This document shows positions 19,927-29,217 of a stretch of DNA of 64,000 bases, one piece after another. The first letter of the stretch is position 1. Each line of letters begins with the position of its first letter. Below the pieces are notes generated by a model. That model worked only from the letters and a program-made list of their open reading frames with translations, was not told the DNA's origin and did no database searches. Made by a program: the position numbers and the translations under genes. This DNA is from Heliopora coerulea (taxonomy: Eukaryota > Cnidaria > Anthozoa > Scleralcyonacea > Helioporidae): positions 558,001-622,000 of the forward strand of contig JASJOG010000114.1 of NCBI GenBank assembly GCA_030142905.1, written 5' to 3'.

Positions 19927-21246
19927 ATGGATAAAGGTTTTGATGATATTGAAATGCGAAATAGAAATTTGAGAGAAGACCGTGAGGACCGTGAGGACCG
20001 TGAGGACCGTGAGGACGAAGACCGTGAGGACGAAACAAGTTTTGGTGGGGATGACCCTGATGATCATAATAGAAGTATAAACATAATAAACACAGAAAAT
20101 CAAAAAAGCAAATTTAATAGGGTTAAATATATACCTGACGTGAAAAAAGATGCAGGATCTATAAGGAGATTAATTACTGGTGATAGAAAAAAATCTTTCA
20201 AAAAAATATTCGATGTTATCCTCGAAAAGAAAAATGGTCCAAATTCAAGCATATTGTTAGACAAAACTGTTTTTGTTAGAGACCAAAAAGGAAATGTTTC
20301 AATTAATTTCAAAGGTGAAAAAATTGGTAATGTCAATACCAACAATGAACCAGAGTTATTTACCAGAAAAAATAAGAAATATGTTGATGAATTTAATGAT
20401 TATATGAAAAAAGCAAAAAAAGAATATGAAAAAACTCCAAGTGCAGTAATAGAACAAAGAATCGGCGTAGCCGTCACAGAGCATGGTGATTTTGAAATTG
20501 AGCTTGCGAATCGCAATGAAGTTATTAATTCTATCACTGATGATTCTATTTTAGAAATTCAAACTAAAATTGATAATATAATTGGTGAAAATAACTTTAA
20601 AAAATTCATTGATAATGAACAGGATCCAAGACGAACATTATTTGAAAGAAATGAATTAAGAGAATTTAGAGGTTTGGTATATTTGGAGGGTATTGACTCC
20701 AATCTATCAGAAAATGAAAAAAAAGAAGTTATACGTGAAAAAATTGATGGATTTGATAGAGAGCATCAACATTGGAAAAATAAATCTGATTTAGAAACAG
20801 CTGAACCCCAAAAAAGTATATATAAAAGTTTTTCAGAAATTGCAAAACTTCAAGCAGATAAAATGAGACTTGAAAATAATGAAAGACCAATTAGTGAAGA
20901 AGGAATACAGATTTTAAATGAAAATGCTGAAGAATCTGATATTGGAAGATTAGAAAGATTTAAAAAATGGGCAAAAGAAAATTTATTAGGTTTATCAGCA
21001 GTTGCTATTTCTGTAGCAGGTATAATTACAGCAATAGTTATAAGGACAAGAAACGCATTAAAACAAGGTGCAAAAGCGGTTGGAAATTTAGGAAAGGCAA
21101 TTGCAAATATAGGTAAAAATTTTGGTGCAGTCATTTCAGCTGTATTGAATTTAATTTCACAGATATTATCATGGGGTGCAAAAGGTATTGCTTTTCTTGC
21201 CAAAAATTTATGGATATTAGTTATTGCAATTACTTACTTCTTATAG
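19927..21246 (+). CDS. Polinton hydrophobic virion-type protein l (439 aa)
   Basis: The acidic N-terminus contains tandem REDRED repeats (19977-20035, GTGAGGACC units). The middle is charged and helical. The C-terminus has an amphipathic stretch (RLERFKKWAKENLLGLSAVA), a transmembrane helix (about 352-372), Gly/Ala-rich amphipathic helices (GAKAVGNLGKAIANIGKNFG) and a last hydrophobic segment ending the protein. Intact here; truncated by a stop in E2; broken in E0. The composition recalls membrane-active minor capsid proteins such as adenovirus pVI-type proteins, but this is only an analogy. Lies between integrase and major capsid genes. Confidence 0.75.
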   Translation: MDKGFDDIEMRNRNLREDREDREDREDREDEDREDETSFGGDDPDDHNRSINIINTENQKSKFNRVKYIPDVKKDAGSIRRLITGDRKKSFKKIFDVILEKKNGPNSSILLDKTVFVRDQKGNVSINFKGEKIGNVNTNNEPELFTRKNKKYVDEFNDYMKKAKKEYEKTPSAVIEQRIGVAVTEHGDFEIELANRNEVINSITDDSILEIQTKIDNIIGENNFKKFIDNEQDPRRTLFERNELREFRGLVYLEGIDSNLSENEKKEVIREKIDGFDREHQHWKNKSDLETAEPQKSIYKSFSEIAKLQADKMRLENNERPISEEGIQILNENAEESDIGRLERFKKWAKENLLGLSAVAISVAGIITAIVIRTRNALKQGAKAVGNLGKAIANIGKNFGAVISAVLNLISQILSWGAKGIAFLAKNLWILVIAITYFL

Positions 21247-21321
21247 AATGAATATAAAGAATACTGAAAGGGTAATAAACATTAAAAAAATTTTTTTATA
21301 TAAATATTTATATAATAAAAA

Positions 21322-22560
21322 ATGAATAGAGTAAACGAATTATATCCAGGATATAAAAAATCAAAAATGAGTGAAATTAAAGGAAACAGAACGAGGCATG
21401 TTGTAACTTTGAACCCGAATTCAGCTAATCCTGAAGAAGATCTTTACATAGATATTCCTAAATTAAACCCAAATTTGTGCCTTGTTCCTGATTCATTAAA
21501 ATTGTTATTTAATTTTAAAAACACAAATACTAAATCTTGGTTTTTAAATAATTTATCAAAATTGTTAAAGAAAAGATTAGTTGTTAAATTTGCTGGAGAA
21601 GTTGTTTATGATAATACGGGAGAATCTTTACTAGAAGTTTATAAAGATTTGTGGAAACCTGAATATGAAAGAAATGATATGGTTGAATACGGAATCGCGA
21701 GAGAGAATCTTAGAAAATTAATTTCAAAGGATGACTCTGGAGCAACAAGTGGTAATACTCAAAATGAATCTGATAAATTAATGTATGATATTTATGGAAC
21801 AAAACAGTGCTTAAAATTAGAAAAAATACTTTCAGATCATGGACTATATGCGCCTTATGGGATGATTAACAATTTTCAATATGTTATAACTTTTCCAAAA
21901 GCTAGTGAAATTATGGTTGCACAAAGTGGTCAAAGTGTTGCTGGATATACTTTGGAAAATTTAGAATTGGAGTATGAGACAATTGAAAATTTAGATTTAA
22001 CAAATGATGTTTTATCAAATTATTCCACAGGGAGATCATTATCATATAATTATGTAACTTTGATGAAAACTGTGGAATGGGATAAAGATGCAACTTTACA
22101 TAATGAAACTATAAATATTCCGCACTAGAGCATGAAAGCAGTTGTGTTGTTATTTAGAAATAAAACTGTCACAGATAGTGAACAATTTGTTTATCCAAAT
22201 ATAACAGATGTTAAAATCAGTGTTGAAGGAGTACCAAATTCAATTTATTCACAAGGTATGCCGAAAAGAAGATTTTTTGAAGAAGCATTTAGAATATTTC
22301 ACTGTGGATATGCTGACTGTGATTCAGTCATGAGTATTGAGAAATTTTATAAAGATTCATTTGCATTATGTATTGATTTAAGAACATTAGATGATAATTT
22401 TGTTTATGGAAACGGTAAAAAATTGGTAAATACACAGTCTGGACTATTGTTAGAAATTAAAAAAACTGCCATTTCTGCAAATGTAATGTGTCATATATTT
22501 GTGATAAGTGATGGATTGTTAAACATTGTAAATAAAGATTTGTCTTCAATTCAATTTTGA
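21322..22560 (+). pseudogene. mcp: Major capsid protein (double jelly-roll type), one TAG
   Basis: Starts MNRVNELYPGYKKSKMSEI, then GNRTRHVVTLNPNSANPEE and a beta-rich body of about 412 codons. It is collinear with E2's intact copy and with E0 and E3 remnants. Size, position immediately before the packaging ATPase and the beta-only pattern fit the Polinton double-jelly-roll major capsid protein. Landmarks: SKLLKKRLVVKFAGE, VEYGI.RENLRKLISKDDSG, then ISVEGVPNSIYSQGMP. A TAG at 22126-22128 interrupts the frame at about codon 269; the rest remains open to TGA at 22558. The start context (AAAAAATG) lacks the TAAATG motif of most genes. Confidence 0.8.
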
Positions 22561-22581
22561 AAACAAGATGAAAAATAAAAA

Positions 22582-23196
22582 ATGAATGACAGCAAAGCTG
22601 AACACGAAGTGGGTAACAAAAAACCATTTAATATGATAATTGTTGGAATGACTGCTTGTGGAAAAACAAAATATCTTTTAGATTTTATAGAAAATTATTT
22701 TGATTATATTTTTTTAATTTGTCCGACATTTGAATGGAATAAAACTTATGAAAATTGGAAATATGATAAAGATGAAGATTTTATTGCTATTCCTTGTGAT
22801 CAAGATAATGTTGAAGATTGGTTAAAATTTATAGTTGACTTTTCAAAAGGAAGTAAAAGTTTAATCATATTGGATGATTGTGCAAGTGGAAAAAATGTTA
22901 AAAATAGAACAAGTGAGTTGGTTAAATTAGGATTTTCTGCAAGGCATTATAATCTTTCCGTTGTAGTTATAACGCAGCAGTTGACATCTATTGCAAAACC
23001 ATTTAGAGAAAATATTTCAAAGTTGGTTACATTTTATAATCCGAATAAAAAAGATATGGCAACAATAATTCAAGAATATTTAGATTTAGGTGACCGCAAA
23101 GAATTGGAAAAAATTTTAGAAACATTGAAAACAAAAAAATATTCAAGATTGGAAATTAATTTAATTTTTCCATTTGGTTATAAAATAAATGAGTGA
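22582..23196 (+). CDS. atp: FtsK/HerA-type genome-packaging ATPase (204 aa)
   Basis: Walker A GMTACGKT at residues 22-29 and Walker B SLIILDDCA at about 99-107. SARHYNLSVVVITQQL supplies the sensor-like Gln, and AKPFRENISKLVTFYNP is the downstream conserved block. A33-like packaging ATPases of Polintons, virophages and NCLDV have this layout; the enzyme pumps DNA into the preformed capsid. Compared with E2 the N-terminus has a 15-bp in-frame insertion with the hairpin CAGCAAAGCTG (22590-22600), and four codons are missing after DFIEN. Overlaps the next gene by 8 bp. Confidence 0.9.
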   Translation: MNDSKAEHEVGNKKPFNMIIVGMTACGKTKYLLDFIENYFDYIFLICPTFEWNKTYENWKYDKDEDFIAIPCDQDNVEDWLKFIVDFSKGSKSLIILDDCASGKNVKNRTSELVKLGFSARHYNLSVVVITQQLTSIAKPFRENISKLVTFYNPNKKDMATIIQEYLDLGDRKELEKILETLKTKKYSRLEINLIFPFGYKINE

Positions 23197-23731
23197 AAAT
23201 AGTGAACATGTAGAAGTTCCTCTAATATCTTCAACAACCGCAAACAGCGAATCTGGTGTGAATCATGAACCGCATAAAAAAGAAGAAATAATGAAAAAAC
23301 ATGAAGAATTGATAAGATTGTCTGAAGATGGTGAAATTAGTCAATCGGTGCAAAATTTGAAAAAAGCAAGTGATAAAGTTATATTAAAAATTCATGCTGA
23401 ATATGAAGTAAAACAAGCGGAAAAAGCAAATGCATTTTTAACAGATTTACTAACTAGTAAATTTGCAGATTTATTAGGCGGATTAGACGCAATAGAAAGT
23501 AGTGAAGAATTGGAAAAAGAACTGGTTAAAGATAAATTATTAAAAAGAGATGTAAAATCTGTAGTTGAAAAATTAAGTCCATATTTACCATATCTTGGAA
23601 TATTATCTGGTGGAGTTACAGTTGGAAAACATATTATTAAAAAACAGAGCACAGCAACGACATGTGAAAAACCTACGGACCGCAAGCAGAATAAAAAAGA
23701 TGATAATGAAGCATCAACAAGCCAAACATGA
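23189..23731 (+). CDS. Helical Polinton protein o (180 aa)
   Basis: Starts inside the ATPase stop region (8-bp overlap, AAATAAATGAG). After a variable acidic N-terminus comes a Lys/Glu-rich helical part (EELIRLSEDGEISQSVQNL). The conserved EKANAFLTDLL...SKFADLLGGLDAIESSEEL and KDKLLKRDVKSVVEKLSPY blocks follow, then a short hydrophobic SPYLPYLGILSGGVTVGKH. The tail is polar. E2 42134-42676 and E0 36290-36763 are homologues. Recurrent in Polintons directly after the ATPase, so it may act in assembly or packaging; no known domain was recognised. Confidence 0.75.
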   Translation: MSENSEHVEVPLISSTTANSESGVNHEPHKKEEIMKKHEELIRLSEDGEISQSVQNLKKASDKVILKIHAEYEVKQAEKANAFLTDLLTSKFADLLGGLDAIESSEELEKELVKDKLLKRDVKSVVEKLSPYLPYLGILSGGVTVGKHIIKKQSTATTCEKPTDRKQNKKDDNEASTSQT

Positions 23732-23778
23732 ATAATTTTATAATATATATTGTATTATAAAATTTATAAAATAATTTA

Positions 23779-24188
23779 TCACTCAAGAGTTGATTTTACA
23801 AACTCATTTACTTCTTCTTTAATTTCTTTATCATCTTTAATTTCATCTGTCATTTCTTTATCGTTTTTATCGTCTTTATCGTTTTTATCGTTTGTGTCTA
23901 AAGATTTGTTTAAAATTTCAGGGACCTCTTTAACAAGATTTGATTCCTTTTCTTTTGCTTTTTGTTGAATACTTTTTATAACATTTCTACCAACTAATTT
24001 TAAATTTTCATCCATATTATCAAAAATAAATTGTTTTGCTGAAGCGGTTCCAAATTGAATATTACATTCAATATCATATGCTTGCCCTGCTCCTACTGAA
24101 AAACCAAACTTGAATGCTTTTTTCTTAAATATTTTATGATTTTTTTCAATAATTTTTCATGTTTTAAAGTTGATTGTTTGTTCCCCAT
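23779..24188 (-). pseudogene. MGN-start (putatively N-myristoylated) protein p, frameshifted
   Basis: From the ATG at 24188 (context AAATAAATG) the minus strand begins M-G-N-K-Q-S, a classic N-myristoylation signal, then a basic helical stretch. A frame change near 24095 leads into the long downstream frame that ends at 23779 with an acidic, KNDKDDK-repeat tail. The middle has a Gly-rich FSVGAGQAYDIE-like segment that parallels the GFRIGAHVDIGF segment of E2's 41682-42065. It converges on gene o and is the last gene before the right TIR. Possibly a membrane-associated virion protein. Confidence 0.55.
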
Positions 24189-24250
24189 TTATTTATATTT
24201 TTATTGAATTTATTTTATTTTCAAAATATGTAAATTTCCAAACCAAATGT

Positions 24251-24570
24251 TGAGGGACTTTAGCAGCGACGCTGTCCCCCACATTCCATACATTCCAGAT
24301 ATCCCTAACAACGGAGCAAACCGAAAATAGTTTTTTTGTTGACATCGAGCTGTTCAAGTTGTTAGGGAGATTGAGCATGTATGGAATGTTGAGGGTATTC
24401 CCCTGTGACACTTTGAAACAGCTTTGCTGCTAAAGTTTTGACCCATTTTTAAAATGTGCTTAAATTCCCGGTAACGTTATCAAATTCCTGGAAGCGGCTG
24501 GAAATGGCGTCATTAGGAAAAAGGTAATTCCCCCGCCAGTCGTTGAGGGACTTTAGCAGCGACGCTGTCC
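24251..24570 (+). repeat. Subterminal duplicate of the TIR unit (E1 right end)
   Basis: The block TTGAGGGACTTTAGCAGCGA starts at 24250 and again at 24543. The first copy continues through the stem-loop module, the AAACAGCTTTGCTGCTAAAG hairpin block and a GGTAACGTTATCAAATTCCT block resembling the TIR. So the right end carries about one extra 293-bp repeat of TIR-like sequence inside the true TIR. Confidence 0.75.
24282..24388 (+). repeat. 107-bp stem-loop module, copy 3 (E1 right, subterminal)
   Basis: Same module as at 24575-24681. Its left arm has ACATTCCAGATATCCC as in the E2 ends rather than ACATGCCTAATCTCCC, so it is closer to the E2 version. Preceded by CAGCGACGCTG (24264-24274). Confidence 0.85.
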
Positions 24571-25125
24571 CCCACATTCCATACATGCCTAATCTCCCTA
24601 ACAACGGAGCAAACCGAAAATAGTTTTTTTGTTGACATCGAGTGAGGCTAGTTGTTAGGGAGATTGAGCATGTATGGAATGTTTGGAATGTTAAGGGTAA
24701 CCCCCCAAGACAACATGTCAGCGAAGCTGTTTGAAACAGCTTTGCTGCTAAAGTTTTGACCCATTTTTAAAATGTGTTGAAATTCTTTGTAACGTAATTA
24801 AATTCATGAAAGCGGCCGGAAGTTTTGGCAAGCATTTTGATAGCGTTGGTCGAGCTGTTTCAACGAGTAAGGCATCTTCACAAATCAAATAACTTTTCAC
24901 ACAAAAGTTTCACAAATGTGAAGCTAAAATGTGAAGTTTTTGATTGGTTGAACTAATTTATGGTAACGTAATTAAATTCATGAAAGCGGCCGGAAGTTAA
25001 GTAAGCGAAACCGAAAGTAGCGCCGCCAATAAAACGGGTTTTCCCCTGCGACACTTTGAAAAATTTTGATCAAATTTGAAAATGTGTTGAAAACCTGTGA
25101 CAGAATCCGGATATTACAGACTACT
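24571..25125 (-). repeat. E1 right terminal inverted repeat (about 555 bp)
   Basis: Reverse complement of 5955-6553 apart from the single 44-bp unit. It ends in ...CCGGATATTACAGACTACT, followed by the target duplication TGTGAC (25126-25131). Holds hairpins CAGCGAAGCTG (24719-24729) and CAGCTTTGCTG (24737-24747), and two GAAAGCGGCCGGAAG blocks. Confidence 0.9.
24575..24681 (+). repeat. 107-bp stem-loop module, copy 4 (E1 right TIR)
   Basis: Inverted-repeat partner of copy 1. Arms CATTCCATACATGCCTAATC... and ...GATTGAGCATGTATGGAATG. Confidence 0.85.
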
Positions 25126-25131
25126 TGTGAC

Positions 25132-25745
25132 ACCATCTAAAACATTCATTGTCTTTATTTTGGATATTAATAAGACCTTTTAAATTATTCTGCAATTCGT
25201 TTGGTAATTTCACATAAGAACTGCCTTTTAATGGTTGACATTTAACAAAATTAATAAAATGTTTTTCTATCCTTTCTATTGTTCATCCAGATCCTTCTGA
25301 TATCCAAATATCAATAAAATTAAGGACATCTGAATTAGCCTTATCTAACAGAGCTCAGCCGTTCCTATAGTGTGTGCAGATAATATGCGGTTTTATATAT
25401 AAAAATTGCACCTTCAGCTGAGCTGTCATCTGTGGATTTACTCTCTTTCTTAAATGTTACAACCAGCATTTGAATGTATTTATGTTGTGTTTTATTGGAT
25501 AATAAATCCTTTAGTGGTTCTCGGACTTCTTTGAATTGAATCCTTGGATATTTATCATTTAATACCGCAATATTGTAACTTTCCACATAACCTTTTAATG
25601 CTTTTTCTTTCTTGGTAATAACAGCAGCTGAGCTGGACATCTCATCAAAAATTAATTTAATCTTATGACTTAGGATCTGATATTTTCCATAAAAATCGAA
25701 ATTACTAAGAATCCCTCTATTTGCTTCTGTTAGTACTTTTCTCAT
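25132..25745 (-). pseudogene. polB: E0 DNA polymerase B, N-terminal part (decayed)
   Basis: The 126-codon frame at 25365-25745 and the broken stretch to 25132 match the N-terminal third of the E1/E2 polymerases by position. They also match by the patch around the E1 insertion point (LPNELQNNLKG, NIQNKDNECF read on the minus strand). Two CAGCTGAGCTG hairpins lie in the coding sequence (25415-25425, 25625-25635). Stops at 25365 and several frame changes disable it. The E1 insertion separates it from the rest at 5309-5954. Confidence 0.75.
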
Positions 25746-26440
25746 GGATGATTTGTTTATGTATTTTGTACAACTCTTACAAGTTTTTCTTCTCCAAAGT
25801 TTCTTATTTACATAAGAAGCAACTTTTACTCTTACAAAAAATTTCCTACCTATAACATCTGGGCTCCTAAGAAACTCAATTGTTTTTTTATTAGTAAATC
25901 GACATTCCTCACTAAGATCTCCAATTCTGAGGATATCTATATTATACTATATCATTATTTCTTTAAGCCTCTTTAAACCACTTCAAATAATATGAACAAT
26001 TACAATCTTTATCCCATTCTAATTTATTATACATGATTCCAAATAATCAGTCATCAAATTTATTCTTCGTCTTGGATTCAATCAAGTCTTTTAAATGACA
26101 ATCAAATGGAATTCCTCTTCTGCTACAAAGCCTTATAATGTAATGATTGTATCTTGATACATTCCTACCACTTATTAATTTTTCCTTTCTCAAAATCATC
26201 TATAATGTTAATATACCTGCTATCAATACATTCCTTCAGTCTTTTATACATCCATTATGGATAGACTTCTTATATTTCATCCATATATTTTCAACCTATT
26301 CTCCACCATTAGTTAAATAATTATCACTTATAACACCACATTTTGGACAAGTATAATATCCATTGGCATAAATTCTTTTAACAACAGCTGGGCTGCTACA
26401 ATCGTTACAATACAATGCAGTATTCGTATATTATATCTAC
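25746..26440 (-). pseudogene. E0 Cys-rich zinc-ribbon protein, VLTF3-like character (decayed)
   Basis: Near 26335-26430 the minus strand encodes C-N-D-C, then after 16 residues C-P-K-C-G, a zinc ribbon. Further along are an aromatic/charged patch with RYNHYI and IPFDCHLKDLIESKTKNKF, then WDKDCNYSYYLKWFKEA, separated by several stops. Zinc ribbon plus downstream helical region is the plan of poxvirus late transcription factor VLTF3-like proteins reported in some NCLDV-related elements. The match is only in layout. Absent from E1 and E2. A CAGCTGGGCTG hairpin sits between the zinc-ribbon cysteines. Confidence 0.3.
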
Positions 26441-26499
26441 ATAATTATTTCTTTAAAACAGCTAAGCTGTTCCATTAAAGAAATTTAAAGAGCAAATAA

Positions 26500-26842
26500 C
26501 CAGAGGAAACAGCCATCAAACCAGTTGTTAAATATTAACATTTCTTCATTTCCTCACTTGGCTTATAAAAATCATTTAATTGTGGTTCTTTATATTTTGA
26601 CAACAGAGCTGTTGATTGAATCTGTCTCAGTTATATCTCTATTTGCATCTGACAATTTTTGTCTTAATTCTTGAATCCGACGATTTCTTTTCATTGAATT
26701 CTTCTCATGTTTTCTCCAATTATTCCATTGATAAATTATGACATTTCATCTCCTCTTCATAACCATTACTATCAAATAATTTAAATAAATATCCAGCACA
26801 AGTGAATGAAACAGCTGCAAACATTGTTTGTAAAAATGCCAT
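26500..26842 (-). pseudogene. E0 copy of membrane/coiled-coil protein d (decayed)
   Basis: Begins at ATG 26842 (context ATAAATAAATGG) with a hydrophobic N-terminus and a helical EEEMKCHN stretch like the EKEIKRHN of E1. Stops follow, and the tail keeps only an IFISQVRK-like version of the Y-Y-K-P-S-D motif. Contains the palindrome CAACAGAGCTGTTG (26601-26614). Confidence 0.65.
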
Positions 26843-26879
26843 TTATTTATATAATAGTGTGTATCTTGATACACACTTT

Positions 26880-27086
26880 AATTTCCTTTGAATGGATCCA
26901 CAGAAACATATTTCTTAATCTGCAAATATTTTACTAACAATGTGCTTCCTGCAACACCAGCCACTAGTTTTGTTGTATCACAGAAATCTGTTGCATCAGT
27001 TAGTTTTTCTTTTAATATTTTTTACTAAGCATGGATAATCCTACAACTCCAACAGTTACCATTGTTGCATCATATAATTCATTCAT
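26880..27086 (-). pseudogene. E0 copy of two-helix membrane protein e (decayed)
   Basis: Starts MNELYDAT on the minus strand and continues VTVGVVGLSMLSKK like E1 13118-13351, then is broken by frameshifts. The end keeps the F-L-W-I-H-S-K box that corresponds to the W-I-P...PFK tail. Confidence 0.65.
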
Positions 27087-27903
27087 AATTTATTTCTCTT
27101 GCATTTTATAAATATTAGTTTATATTTTAATTCTATGGAAATTAATTTATGGTTATCTAGAGTGTGATTATTTCTAAACTTATTTCTACAATATAAACAT
27201 TTTATTTTTGTTCCTAACATATAATTTGTAATTTGATGGATAATTTCATCATAATAACTACACACTAAACACTTATAATTATTCATCTTATATTTCTGTA
27301 ATAATTTCTTCTGTGGTTCTGACAATTGCCCATTTTTTAGGTGTTTTAAATGCAATACAAAATCCATTATAATACTTATGTAAGTTAGTAATAACAAGAT
27401 CTGGTTGTCCTTTTTGATAACCTTTACAAAAGGACCTGATTCTCTTATTATCAGTATCTTGTAATTCACCAAGTCCAACAATTAAAAGTGCATTTGGATA
27501 GAATTTCTTTATAGAACCAATTACTTTTATGTGGAGGTCATATTCATTTTCTATTTTAAATACATTATTATTTCTATTGTTAAAGCTGTTATAAAATCCT
27601 TGTTTTCTAATGGAAGGAAGAACATCTTTAGTAACCCATCGTTTAAACTTTTTAGCTGTATCTAAATTTGATCATAATATTAATGAATAAAGACCACTTT
27701 CATTAATAAAAGTGCACCAATAGATTTGCCATCATCTGGTAATTTTGTCTTCAGGGTCCACATATTTTATTATAGCATTACGTGTATTTTTATAACCTAA
27801 TAGTGGCTAATTCTTTACCTTCAAACCAGGGACTTACAGACTAATCAATATAAGCATTTATAGTGAAATTAAATTCTGTATTGTTATATTCTTTAAGATC
27901 CAT
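27083..27903 (-). pseudogene. E0 BRO-N / VRR-type nuclease / zinc-finger protein (decayed)
   Basis: Starting at ATG 27903, broken frames show a BRO-N domain: a PWFEGKELA box, KNTRNAIIKYVDPEDK, NESGLYSLI, and finally FKRWVTKDVLPSIRKQG, the diagnostic BRO-N ending. Next is a restriction-like nuclease region with KGYQKGQPDLVITN and a C-I-A-F-K-T-P strand, the PD...(D/E)xK arrangement of VRR-type nucleases; the expected Glu is replaced by Ala here. The C-terminal 132-residue frame (27083-27481) ends with a C2H2-like finger (KCLYCRNKFRNNHTLDNHK). BRO-N proteins are common in large DNA viruses of insects. E1 and E2 lack this gene. Confidence 0.65.
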
Positions 27904-28136
27904 ACATAATATTTCTTTGAGCCTCTTTGAAATTTATTATAATATCAAATAAAAGTGACACCATGTCACATCTTTGATGTCAAATTCCTTTATTAAACAT
28001 TCTGTCATTTCAACTGTGAAATCCTCTATATCTATAACAGCTGAAATTTCGTCTATTGTTCCATGTATAATAATACAATTTCTATTTATACTTTCAAATA
28101 CTGTAATATTCCATCTATGTATAATATAAATTATTC

Positions 28137-28461
28137 TAATGTATCCAAAACTTTCAGTGGTTTTTCTTCCTTTACCAGTTTAGCTGCTACCTGTGGTTTA
28201 TCATTAGAAATTACTGTCTCATCAGCTGAGCTGGAAGGCTTTTTACTTGTATAATACAGACTTACAACTGTTACTGCAACTCCTATAACATTTAATATTA
28301 AGCTATAAGTAACAGTTCTGCTATTATTATCTATCTCCATTTGTTGTTCCTTATGAAGTTTTCTTTCTTTATTAAGTTGTGCTAAACGTTTTCCTGCTTC
28401 AACTCTCTTAGGATCTTTCTCTTTTAAAAAGAGTGGTTATTTTAGGTGTTTCTTCAGACAT
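28137..28461 (-). pseudogene. E0 copy of single-pass membrane protein f
   Basis: ATG at 28461 (MSEE), then a frame change in the A-rich run near 28425. A basic stretch KRVEAGKRLAQLNKERK equivalent to VELGKRLAKISREAKE of E1 follows. Then come a transmembrane segment (VIGVAVTVVSLYYTS) and a tail with the CAGCTGAGCTG hairpin (28223-28233) encoding part of SSSADE. Confidence 0.65.
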
Positions 28462-28544
28462 CTTATAATATATCTTATATTTTATCTACCAGATATCTGT
28501 CAATTATTTTACAGTTATCTGTAGATGGATCTATCAGTTATATA

Positions 28545-29039
28545 CTAGTAATCTATCAACAGTCTATCAATTATCTGTAAATCTATCATATTTCTTTGAA
28601 TTCCAATAATAGTTGGACATATATCTATCACTATATCATCTAGTACTTTTGTATCTGTTAAGAAAACTTTCTCATCATATGGAATACCTCTAAAGTACAT
28701 TCTCAGTTGTACAAGGATTTTATTATAACTTGTATAAGCAAATCTACAACTGTCAATTTTTTTAGCTATATCAAACCTGGCAACATAACCTTGGATAATT
28801 ACACCAACTCCAGTTATGGACAAACTTGCAAAATGTGTGAATGGAACAAGAGCACTTCCTGCAACTGTTAGAGACATTGATGACATATTTAATGCTAATT
28901 TTATTGTCTTTAACTACTTATATTTCCATTTGTAACAAGTTGCTAATTTATGGTAATATGAATACCAGTTTTTTAATTTATTTGTTTCTTCTTCTGTGAC
29001 CTTATTATGAATATCTAAATGTTTTATGGATTTTCTCAT
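28545..29039 (-). pseudogene. E0 membrane protein with N-terminal W/Y-rich helix, one TAG
   Basis: The frame opens at ATG 29037-29039 with M-R-K-S-I-K-H, includes NWYSYYHKLATCYKWKYK, hits one TAG near 28910, and continues through a hydrophobic stretch (LTVAGSALVPF, SITGVGVIIQGYV). It then has a charged C-terminal half (CRFAYTSYNKILVQLRMYF, VIDICPTIIGI). A paralogue remnant lies at 40562-40790. The family recurs in invertebrate Polintons but is absent from E1 and E2. Function unknown; membrane association is likely. Confidence 0.6.
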
Positions 29040-29217
29040 TTATATAGTATGCTATATTTTGCATTAAGATCTATTATAATGAATCATTACTCTTAGTATA
29101 TATTTTTTCTTATAAAAGTCTATAGTTAGTAATTAGTCTAAGGTTTATAATAATAAATATACTTAAGAGTAATGATTCATAAAAGGGTTTAAAGGAATGT
29201 TGATATATACTATTATA

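Larger units (their letters stand above)
5955..25125 (-). mobile_element. E1: near-complete Polinton/Maverick, 19.2 kb
   Basis: Starts AGTAGTCTGTAATATCCGG and ends with the exact reverse complement. It is flanked by TGTGAC on both sides (5949-5954 and 25126-25131), a perfect 6-bp target duplication. 5'-AG...CT-3' ends plus a 6-bp duplication are the Polinton hallmark. It inserted in the N-terminal part of the E0 polymerase gene. Sixteen genes are recognisable in two divergent arms. Integrase, minor capsid, hydrophobic protein, ATPase and helical protein differ in state: polymerase, both fibres, the conserved protein, integrase, major capsid and the MGN protein carry stops or frameshifts. Strand follows the polymerase. 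Compared with E2 it has longer TIRs, extra subterminal repeats and a 0.9-kb extra segment near its left end. Confidence 0.95.

Noticed and set aside
23392..23685. Minus-strand ORF opposite gene o
   Set aside because: Antisense shadow of a conserved plus-strand gene; the same shadow appears at 42168-42437 in E2.
6443..24681. CRISPR-like repeats from the recurrent modules
   Set aside because: The 107-bp modules are paired inverted repeats at element ends, not regularly spaced direct repeats with unique spacers.
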